Assembly: GCA_012517485.1 (NCBI GenBank)
Contig: JAAYUT010000364.1
Location: 1 to 6,089, forward strand
Direction: 5' to 3'
Origin: Candidatus Atribacter fermentans
Lineage (GTDB): Bacteria > Atribacterota > Atribacteria > Atribacterales > Atribacteraceae
Length of the DNA stretch: 6,089 nt
Both the position numbers and the translations under genes were made by a program. Positions 1-5,075 of the stretch are shown one piece after another. Under the pieces are notes generated by a model that was given only the letters and a program-made list of their open reading frames with translations, did no database searches and was not told where the DNA came from. Position 1 is the first letter of the stretch. Each line of letters begins with the position of its first letter.

Positions 1-446
1 TCATTCCAGAAGGGCAGGGAAGAGGTTTAAAAAATTTAGTTTTAGACAAATATGACTGGGAAAATCTTTTAAAGAAACTGATTCAATATTTTAACCTTGA
101 TGTTATTCCCGAAGATCTTCTTCCTTATAAAGCTTGTTGGATCCAATTTTATCCTGATTTTGATATTTTAGGGGCACCTTGTAATCTCAACGAAGCTCTT
201 TGCATTATGCCTGATGGAATGCTTTACCCCTGTCGACGTTTTATCTTTCCTTTAGGAAATATTCTTCAAAATGGAATCTGGGCGGTTCTCGAAAAATCTA
301 AGCTCCTACAAACCGTAACCGATCATTCTTATCTCAAAGGGAAATGTCACTCTTGTTTTATTGAAGATTGCCATGGTTGTCGAGCCCTTTGCTATTCACT
401 GTATCGAGATCCGTATGCGGATGATTATCAATGTTTTCTAAAATAG
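1..446 (+). CDS. Radical SAM/SPASM domain protein, C-terminal part (5' end outside window)
   Basis: The frame is open from base 3 to the TAA at 444-446, giving 147 residues of a protein whose start lies upstream. The catalytic radical SAM barrel with its CxxxCxxC motif is not in the window. What is visible is a SPASM domain, which binds auxiliary iron-sulfur clusters. Cys60 is followed by x11-Gly72-x4-Cys77, then Cys115-x2-Cys118, Cys123, Cys126, Cys130 and a last Cys144 three residues before the end. The stretches 'PDGMLYPCRR', 'GNI' and 'CHGCRALC' are typical of the family. SPASM enzymes modify peptides (RiPP or quinohemoprotein maturation), activate sulfatases or act in heme/cofactor synthesis. 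The C-terminal part alone cannot tell which, and no precursor peptide is seen downstream. It runs in the same direction as rpiR but is separated from it by 320 nt, so probably belongs to a separate upstream unit. The family call is firm; the substrate is unknown. Confidence 0.88.
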   Translation, partial: IPEGQGRGLKNLVLDKYDWENLLKKLIQYFNLDVIPEDLLPYKACWIQFYPDFDILGAPCNLNEALCIMPDGMLYPCRRFIFPLGNILQNGIWAVLEKSKLLQTVTDHSYLKGKCHSCFIEDCHGCRALCYSLYRDPYADDYQCFLK

Positions 447-485
447 CTTAAATATAATTTCATATAACAATATCATCATTTTATC

Positions 486-526
486 GAAATATTTTGAAAT
501 TTCTATTTTTCTTTTTATTTTTTTTT
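486..526 (+). terminator. Weak terminator-like hairpin plus T-rich tract after the SPASM gene
   Basis: GAAAT (486-490) and ATTTC (499-503) can form a 5-bp stem around an 8-nt loop, followed directly by a long T-rich run to 526. The position 40 nt past the SPASM stop codon fits a rho-independent terminator. The stem is short and AT-rich, and such hairpins are common by chance in this spacer. Confidence 0.3.
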
Positions 527-702
527 CAATCTGGTTACATGACAAAATCCTTCTACAATAGGCAAATAATTCAATACCTGATTAATAAACAACTAAGAAT
601 AATTTTCTTTTATCACAAGTTTGTTTTTAAATTTTCACGATTATTTATTATTTATTTTATATCTCTAATAACATTTTTCTGATATAAATACATAATTTAA
701 TA

Positions 703-730
703 TTGACAGATGAAAATATTTATTCTAATC
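703..730 (+). promoter_or_regulatory. Candidate sigma-70 promoter for rpiR
   Basis: A perfect -35 hexamer TTGACA at 703-708 is followed after 16 nt by TAATCT (725-730), a 3/6 match to the -10 consensus. Transcription would begin near 737, which would exclude the ATG at 710 and agree with a downstream start for rpiR. The -10 is weak and the background is very AT-rich, so this is tentative. Confidence 0.35.
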
Positions 731-766
731 TGTTTATTAAATCTTAAAGGAATGAGGTATACTCAA

Positions 767-1639
767 TTGGCTCAAAACAAACCACCCCTAATAATTAAAA
801 TTAAAAGTAATTATTCTTCGTTCACTCCATCTTTGAAAAAAGTGGCTGATTATTTATTTACTCATTTTGAAGACTTTACTCACATGACAATAAATGAAGT
901 TGCCCGTCAAAGTGGAGTCAGTGAATCAACTTTAACCCGTTTTTCTCAAAAAATAAATATGAAGAATTTCCAAGCTTTAAAAATTCAGTTAGCTCATGAA
1001 TTAGGAGGAGTTGAAGAGGAGAAGGAATTGGTTTATGGAGAGATCCGCTTTCAAGATAACATTGATGCAATTATTCAAAAAATTTATTTAGCGCAAGAAG
1101 AGGTTTCCAAAAGCACTCTCCAGCAAATTGATAGAAATATCATTGAAAAAATTGCTTCCAAAGCTGTTGAAGCACGAAATATTATTATCTTTTGTAGTGG
1201 AAAATCTACTATTGCTGGACTGAGTTTTTTTGGTCGACTCAGCCGTTTAAACATGAATTGTAAGATCTTTACCGACCTCCCTTTGATGATGATTACTGCT
1301 GCACACTCTGGACCAAAAGATTTAGTCGTCGTTGTTTCGAACTCCGGAACTAATCCATCCCTCATCATGGCAGCTGAAAAAGCAAAAGAAAACAAAGCCG
1401 TCATAGCAACCATTACGAGTTATGAATCCTCACCATTAGCCAAACTTGCTGATTATTGCGTTCTTACGGCTGCTTGTGAAGAATCGGGATTCTTTGGTGA
1501 ATCTACCGTTTCCCGAGTTGCTCAACTCCTTGTGACCGATATTCTTTATGCGACTATCGTAGTAAAATTTGGACCAGCTGCTCTTCAACTCTTACAAAAA
1601 AGCGCTGAAGTACTCCAAAAAATGGGTCAGGAAAAGTAA
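767..1639 (+). CDS. MurR/RpiR family transcriptional regulator (HTH + SIS domain)
   Basis: A DNA-binding regulator that senses phosphorylated sugars. With the chosen start it has 290 residues, normal for the family. Residues about 12-75 form the HTH_6 domain: 'SLKKVADYLF' leads into a helix-turn-helix around 'INEVARQSGVSESTLTRF'. Residues about 136-236 form a SIS phosphosugar-binding domain, with 'IIIFCSGKS' at the first strand and loop, the signature 'SNSGTNPS' (191-198) and 'SPLAKLADYCVL' near its end. The start is chosen as TTG 767 because GAGGT (754-758) lies 8 nt upstream and the product then begins as usual just before the HTH domain. An ATG at 752 has its purine tract only one base away, and an ATG at 710 would add a hydrophobic, untypical N-terminus. 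Relatives control MurNAc, glucosamine, ribose and similar sugar operons. The ligand cannot be read from sequence. The divergence in function from parA-ftsZ downstream and the 283-nt gap argue for its own transcript. Confidence 0.88.
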   Translation: MAQNKPPLIIKIKSNYSSFTPSLKKVADYLFTHFEDFTHMTINEVARQSGVSESTLTRFSQKINMKNFQALKIQLAHELGGVEEEKELVYGEIRFQDNIDAIIQKIYLAQEEVSKSTLQQIDRNIIEKIASKAVEARNIIIFCSGKSTIAGLSFFGRLSRLNMNCKIFTDLPLMMITAAHSGPKDLVVVVSNSGTNPSLIMAAEKAKENKAVIATITSYESSPLAKLADYCVLTAACEESGFFGESTVSRVAQLLVTDILYATIVVKFGPAALQLLQKSAEVLQKMGQEK

Positions 1640-1695
1640 TAGAATTTTTTAATTCATATTTGCTGAAGAATAATCAATTAAGAAAAAAAATATAC

Positions 1696-1724
1696 TTGAC
1701 GCTTTGGTTTCAGACGGTTAACAT
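1696..1724 (+). promoter_or_regulatory. Sigma-70-like promoter upstream of parA
   Basis: TTGACG (1696-1701, 5/6 match to the -35 box) and TAACAT (1719-1724, 4/6 match to the -10 box) are separated by the optimal 17 nt. Transcription should begin near 1731. The -10 box sits inside the left arm of a long inverted repeat (1714-1803), so a protein binding that repeat would block the promoter. The expected transcript meets a hairpin and T tract by about 1815, before parA starts at 1923. Confidence 0.5.
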
Positions 1725-1815
1725 AGGGAAAGGAAATTTAAACAAAGGAGGAGATTAAAGGGGTTTATTTTTGGTTTAAATAGAATTTCCCAGTGTTAAC
1801 CGTTTTTTTATTTTT
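1714..1815 (+). terminator. Long interrupted inverted repeat ending in a T tract: terminator, attenuator or small RNA
   Basis: Three blocks of a left arm are repeated in reverse complement on the right: ACGGTTAACA (1714-1723) with TGTTAACCGT (1794-1803), GGGAAA (1726-1731) with TTTCCC (1786-1791), and ATTTAAAC (1736-1743) with GTTTAAAT (1774-1781). The blocks keep register, giving 24 paired bases in about 30, with internal loops of 2x2 and 4x4 nt and a 30-nt apical loop. T7 (1803-1809), an A and T5 follow at once, as in a rho-independent terminator on the + strand. The other strand has no matching T tract. It could end rpiR readthrough, attenuate the 1696-1724 promoter or define an RNA of roughly 80 nt. 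The outer arms each contain the palindrome GTTAAC, so paired operators are another possibility. Confidence 0.6.
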
Positions 1816-1816
1816 G

Positions 1817-1836
1817 AAACGACGTGCGTTTATAAT
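1817..1836 (+). promoter_or_regulatory. TATAAT box overlapped by a short inverted repeat (possible operator)
   Basis: A perfect -10 hexamer TATAAT lies at 1831-1836, downstream of the T tract, and could start a parA transcript near 1843 with an 80-nt leader. No good -35 box sits at the right distance; TTGAAA at 1814-1819 is only 11 nt away. The inverted repeat AAACG-N5-CGTTT (1817-1831) abuts the -10 box, where an operator would be expected. It is not a parS site. Confidence 0.33.
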
Positions 1837-1847
1837 TATTTCTAAAA

Positions 1848-1922
1848 CCTGTCGCATCGAAATACACGAAGTGATTCATAAGAAATATTGTTTATAACTT
1901 TTTTTGGCGACAAGGGGGACAT
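1848..1922 (+). promoter_or_regulatory. parA leader with ribosome binding site that may be masked by pairing
   Basis: The parA ribosome binding site is AAGGGGG (1912-1918), 4 nt before the ATG at 1923. Upstream, CC-TGTCGC (1848-1855) can pair with GCGACA-(A)-GG (1907-1915) with one bulged base, closing a 51-nt loop and taking up the first two G bases of the binding site. This could modulate translation. The pairing is short and long-range, so it is only a suggestion. Confidence 0.3.
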
Positions 1923-2741
1923 ATGAGAATTATTGCGGTTGCCAATCAAAAAGGTGGGGTTGCCAAGACAACAACATGTATCAATTTAGGGGCTTCGTTG
2001 GCTTATCAAGCTCGAAGGGTTCTCATTATAGACATGGATCCGCAAGCTCATTCTACGCTTGGTTTAGGATTTGAACCAAATGAATTTGAAAAAACTATTT
2101 TAAATGTGCTCGAACCCATTCGGAGTCCTTTTCATTTGGAACTCAATGATGTCATTATTCCAACTAAAACTCCTAATCTTTATATTGCTCCTTCCAATAT
2201 TGATTTAGCTGGTGAAGAATACCGTTTAATCGATAAATTGGGTCGGGAAGATTTTTTAAATTCTGGCATTCAACGTGCAAAACCACAATTTGATTATATC
2301 TTAATTGATTGCCCGCCGTCATTAGGAATTTTGACCATCAATTCTCTAAAAGCATGTCGTGAAGTTATTGTTACGATTCAACCTCATTATTTTGCTCTAC
2401 GCGGTATCCAGGAATTTGTCGAAACGATTGATATTATGAGAGAAAGTTTGAAACATAACCCGGAAGTCTACGTCTTAATCACCATAGCTGACATCCGGAC
2501 CAATTTATATCGGGAAGTCATGAACGAGATAGATGAATATTTTGGAGACCGAACTTTTAAAACGATTATTCACAAAAACATTACTATTGCTGAAGCCTCA
2601 AGTCATGGCGTTCCAGCTATCGAGTATGAACCGGAATCCAGTGGAGCACAGGATTATCTTTCACTTGCGAAAGAGGTGATTGAACTTGAAAAAGAAAAGC
2701 CTGAAAAGGGGCTTTTCCGAAAGAATAGACTTCAAACGTGA
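1923..2741 (+). CDS. ParA/Soj-type P-loop ATPase encoded with ftsZ
   Basis: A 272-residue ParA-family ATPase, of normal length for the chromosomal Soj type. The deviant Walker A is KGGVAKTT (residues 10-17), with the signature Lys10 and the P-loop Lys15; Ala14 replaces the usual Gly, a variant also known from actinobacterial ParA proteins. Walker A' is 'IDMDPQ' (36-41) and Walker B 'DYILIDCPP' (124-132). The C-terminal region 'KNITIAEASSHGVPAIEYEPESSGAQDYLSLAKE' is shown by its key blocks KNITIAEASS and SSGAQDYLSL and matches Soj, although the usual 'RNVRLSEAPS' is altered. Such proteins dimerise on ATP, bind DNA nonspecifically and position cargo. No parB follows and no parS is seen. The gene instead overlaps ftsZ by 56 nt, which suggests a MipZ- or PomZ-like role in placing FtsZ (inference). 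The tail 'KGLFRKNRL' is basic and partly hydrophobic. The start ATG has a G-rich binding site 4 nt upstream. Confidence 0.9.
   Translation: MRIIAVANQKGGVAKTTTCINLGASLAYQARRVLIIDMDPQAHSTLGLGFEPNEFEKTILNVLEPIRSPFHLELNDVIIPTKTPNLYIAPSNIDLAGEEYRLIDKLGREDFLNSGIQRAKPQFDYILIDCPPSLGILTINSLKACREVIVTIQPHYFALRGIQEFVETIDIMRESLKHNPEVYVLITIADIRTNLYREVMNEIDEYFGDRTFKTIIHKNITIAEASSHGVPAIEYEPESSGAQDYLSLAKEVIELEKEKPEKGLFRKNRLQT
2673..2680 (+). promoter_or_regulatory. ftsZ ribosome binding site inside parA
   Basis: GAGGTGAT is an 8-nt perfect complement to the usual 3' end of 16S rRNA. It lies 5 nt before the TTG at 2686, and directly abuts or overlaps the TTG at 2680. The spacing picks 2686 as the likely ftsZ start. 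The site is 60 nt inside parA, so ribosomes translating parA pass over it, which favours translational coupling. Confidence 0.65.
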
Positions 2742-3996
2742 GCTTATACGTGATACAACTAAAAATCTTGATGTCGATGAAAGCACCACACCACCAGCTA
2801 CACCGACGGAAGAAAAAACTCTTATTCCTCCCAAAATCGTAAAAAAGACAACACCAACTAAATCAAGAAAAGATGAAGCAGCTGAACGAATAGCAGTTAT
2901 TAAAGTGATTGGAGTTGGAGGAGGGGGAAATAATGCAGTAAACCAAATGGCTGAATCAGGCCTGGAAGGTGTTGATTTGGTTGCTGTCAATACCGACATT
3001 CAGTCTTTAAAAAAATCTTTAGCCAATGAAAAATTGCAAATCGGTATGAATACTACTCGTGGATTGGGAACTGGTGGTAATCCACGTATTGGTGAGGAAG
3101 CAGCCCGTCAAGATAAAGAAAAAATTGTTGACCTTATTAATGGTTCAGAATTAGTTTTTATAACTGCCTGTTTGGGAGGAGGTACCGGTACCGGAGCGAG
3201 TCCGGTTATCGCCCAGATTGCAAAAGAAGCCGGTGCTTTAACCATTGGTGTCGTCACCAAACCTTTTCAATTCGAAGGAAATAAAAGAAAAACCCAGGCT
3301 GAAGCTGGTATTGAAGCTCTGCGAAACACTGTTGATGCTCTTATTGTTATTCCCAATGACCGCCTTATGCAAGTTGCGAAGAAAGATACCTCTTTCCAAG
3401 AAGCATTTAAATCAGCTGATTATATTCTTTATCAAGCAGTTAAAGGTATAACTGATTTGATATCGTCTGCTCAGGATATAAACTTAGACCTTGCCGATTT
3501 ACGAACCGTTCTAACCGGAGCCGGGACAGTGTTAATTGGTATTGGACATGGTCGAGGAAGAGAAAAAGCCAAGCATGCAGCCGAAGAAGCGATTTATAGT
3601 CCTTTGTTGGAAATTTCCATCAAAGGTGCTCGGTCAATTCTCCTCAACATCACAAGCGGACCAGATATGACTCTCCATGAAGTAACTGAAATTACCGATA
3701 TTGTTAGAAATGCTGCTGGTATTGAATCGGATATTTTATTTGGAAACAAAGTTGATGAAACGATGACCAATGAAGTTTCAGTAACCGTTATAGCAACGCG
3801 TTTCGAAAAAGAGGAAGAAGAAGTTTTATCTCCAGAGGTCGAGGAAGACATTGAAAGTAGAATTGTGATTGAAGACGACCTCGATATGCCAGCGTTTCTC
3901 CGTGAATCACAAAGAAGATCACCAACCCCTCTACCAGAAGAACGAACTCGCACTGATGAAATATTATCATTTTTTAGAAAGCAAAGGAGAGAATAG
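2686..3996 (+). CDS. ftsZ: Cell division protein FtsZ with long N-terminal extension
   Basis: The tubulin-like GTPase that assembles the division ring at midcell. With the TTG 2686 start it has 436 residues, longer than the usual 350-400. Residues 1-68 are an atypical Thr/Pro/Lys-rich, probably disordered extension. The GTPase core begins near 'IAVIKVIGVGGGGNNAVN' (69-86). The T4 tubulin signature GGGTGTG is at 164-170, in the context 'TACLGGGTGTGASPV' where most FtsZ have 'TAGMGGGTGTGAAPV'. The T7 catalytic loop 'NLDLAD' (266-271) keeps both acidic residues. 'SPLLEISIKGARSILLNIT' and 'VSVTVIATRF' close the core near 374. After an acidic linker comes the conserved C-terminal peptide 'DMPAFLR' (400-406), then a further 30 residues ending in a second similar motif, 'EILSFFRKQRRE'. 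An alternative start is TTG 2680; no ATG or GTG exists in frame upstream of the core. It overlaps parA by 56 nt and stops 2 nt before the DUF4432 gene. Confidence 0.93.
   Translation: MKKKSLKRGFSERIDFKRELIRDTTKNLDVDESTTPPATPTEEKTLIPPKIVKKTTPTKSRKDEAAERIAVIKVIGVGGGGNNAVNQMAESGLEGVDLVAVNTDIQSLKKSLANEKLQIGMNTTRGLGTGGNPRIGEEAARQDKEKIVDLINGSELVFITACLGGGTGTGASPVIAQIAKEAGALTIGVVTKPFQFEGNKRKTQAEAGIEALRNTVDALIVIPNDRLMQVAKKDTSFQEAFKSADYILYQAVKGITDLISSAQDINLDLADLRTVLTGAGTVLIGIGHGRGREKAKHAAEEAIYSPLLEISIKGARSILLNITSGPDMTLHEVTEITDIVRNAAGIESDILFGNKVDETMTNEVSVTVIATRFEKEEEEVLSPEVEEDIESRIVIEDDLDMPAFLRESQRRSPTPLPEERTRTDEILSFFRKQRRE
2695..2716 (+). other. Perfect 7-bp inverted repeat in the parA/ftsZ overlap
   Basis: AAAAGCC (2695-2701) and GGCTTTT (2710-2716) flank an 8-nt loop, all within the double-coding overlap just after the likely ftsZ start codon. 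In RNA this hairpin could tune ftsZ initiation or pause ribosomes at the end of parA. A T4 run closes the arm but no longer U tract follows, so it is a poor terminator. Confidence 0.35.
3983..3990 (+). promoter_or_regulatory. Ribosome binding site of the DUF4432 gene
   Basis: AAAGGAGA ends 8 nt before the ATG at 3999 and lies within the last codons of ftsZ. It fixes the start and shows that the DUF4432 gene is translated from the ftsZ message. Confidence 0.7.
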
Positions 3997-3998
3997 AT

Positions 3999-5075
3999 AT
4001 GGCTTTTATTTATAATCGTGAAATGACTCGAGAAGAAATATTAAAACGAGTTGGAGACATATCCCAAATTGGAGGAGTTATTCTTTCAGAGTTACAGGAT
4101 GGACCAGAACGGGGAAATCGTACTGCTCAAATTATTACGGGAGGAGGTCTTCACTATACGGTTTTGTTAGATAGGGGAATGGATTTGGCCTGGACTTGGT
4201 TTAAGGGGATGGCGATTTCCTGGAGATCAGCAACCCAAGCCGTGGCTCCATATTACTTTGAACCAGCTGATTTTGGTTGGCTTCGGGGATTTCATGGTGG
4301 TCTTATGAATACTTGTGGATTAACCTATTTTGGTTCACCGAATCATGACCCGGCAACCGGGCAAAATTTAGGATTGCATGGACGGGCTTCTTATACACCA
4401 GCAAAAAACATTTATGCTGATGGAGCCTGGCAGGGTGATGATTACCAAATGTGGGTTCAGGGTAAAATTCGAGAAGCATCGGTTTTTGGAGATAAATTGG
4501 TTCTTTACCGTAAAATTTGGAGTCGACTTGGGGAAAAAACCATATACATCGAGGATGAGGTTGTGAATGAAGGCTGGTCAGAAAGTCCTTTCATGATTCT
4601 TTATCATATTAATGTGGGATTCCCCTTACTTGATGAAGGAAGTAAGCTTTATATTCCAGCTGAAAAAACGATTCCAAGAACCCCAGAAGCAGAAAAAGGG
4701 CTTTCAGAATGGAATATTTTCCATACTCCCCAAAAGAACTATTTTGAACAAGTTTTCTTCCACACCCCCAAAGTTCTTCATGATGGATATAGTGCGGCGC
4801 TTCTCCATAACGAGAAATTGACTTTAGGATTATATGTGAAATTTAAAAAAGAAACCTTGCCCTTCCTTACCGAGTGGAAAATGATCGGTGAAGGCGAATA
4901 TGTACTTGGCATTGAACCGGGTAATTCCTTACCTGAGGGACGTCCAAAAGAGAGGGAAGCTGGTCGATTAGTAACCTTAGGACCCGGTGAATCGCGAAAA
5001 ATGGTATTAGAAATAGGAATTGTTGAAGGAAGTAAGGAGATAGATCAATTTAAAAAATACATGGGGACATTGTGA
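3999..5075 (+). CDS. DUF4432 family protein, galactose-mutarotase-like fold
   Basis: A 358-residue protein of the DUF4432 family, which belongs to the aldose 1-epimerase (GalM-like) superfold of sugar-binding beta-sandwich enzymes. Family hallmarks are 'LLDRGMDLAW' (56-65), 'WLRGFHGGLMNTCGL' (94-108), 'LGLHGRASYTPA' (124-135), 'LYHINVGFP' (201-209) and 'GIEPGNSLPEGR' (304-315). By analogy with GalM, His99, His127, His203 and Glu306 are the likely sugar-binding or catalytic residues, with Glu306 as a candidate base; this mapping is inference. There is no signal peptide, so it should act in the cytoplasm. Members often lie in carbohydrate catabolic operons, and substrates are mostly undefined. 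Here it follows ftsZ by 2 nt with its own strong ribosome binding site inside ftsZ, so it is surely in the same transcript. Its last 26 nt overlap the converging transglycosylase gene. An unusual partner for a division gene; a role in wall-sugar handling is only speculation. Confidence 0.85.
   Translation: MAFIYNREMTREEILKRVGDISQIGGVILSELQDGPERGNRTAQIITGGGLHYTVLLDRGMDLAWTWFKGMAISWRSATQAVAPYYFEPADFGWLRGFHGGLMNTCGLTYFGSPNHDPATGQNLGLHGRASYTPAKNIYADGAWQGDDYQMWVQGKIREASVFGDKLVLYRKIWSRLGEKTIYIEDEVVNEGWSESPFMILYHINVGFPLLDEGSKLYIPAEKTIPRTPEAEKGLSEWNIFHTPQKNYFEQVFFHTPKVLHDGYSAALLHNEKLTLGLYVKFKKETLPFLTEWKMIGEGEYVLGIEPGNSLPEGRPKEREAGRLVTLGPGESRKMVLEIGIVEGSKEIDQFKKYMGTL

Larger units (their letters stand above)
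447..766. other. AT-rich intergenic spacer between SPASM gene and rpiR
   Basis: No credible gene is present. A 62-codon open frame from the TTG at 494 begins with a run of Phe encoded by a T tract, lacks a ribosome binding site and is best read as low-complexity noise. The spacer holds a T-rich stretch (504-526) preceded by a weak hairpin, and a candidate promoter near 703-730, both listed separately. No RNA gene or repeat was recognised. Confidence 0.6.

Noticed and set aside
494..682. Open frame of 62 codons in the AT-rich spacer, beginning with a Phe-rich stretch.
   Set aside because: TTG start without a ribosome binding site, low-complexity composition from a T tract, and no recognisable protein features.
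1084..1413. Antisense open frame within rpiR, and similar long antisense frames within ftsZ (2661-2999, 3594-3953).
   Set aside because: They lie opposite strongly conserved domains, have no family features and show the composition of reverse-complement shadows.
1642..1655. GAATT-TTTT-AATTC palindrome right after the rpiR stop codon as a terminator.
   Set aside because: The stem is 5 bp with one G-C pair and no T tract follows it; the larger structure at 1714-1815 is a better terminator candidate.
1754..1783. A possible aromatic-rich leader peptide (ATT start, ending 'VYFWFK') behind the AAAGGAGG sequence.
   Set aside because: ATT is a very rare start and lies only 2 nt from the binding site; no standard start codon exists in this frame after the upstream TAA.
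1814..1831. A parS centromere site suggested by the ACGTG core next to parA.
   Set aside because: The flanks are in the opposite symmetry to the parS consensus (TGTTtCACGTGAAACA type), so only the 5-nt core agrees by chance.
1923..2741. Reading this ATPase as MinD.
   Set aside because: The N-terminus 'NQKGGVAKTTT' and the C-terminal block follow ParA/Soj rather than the MinD 'TSGKGGVGKTT' pattern, and no minC or minE is near.
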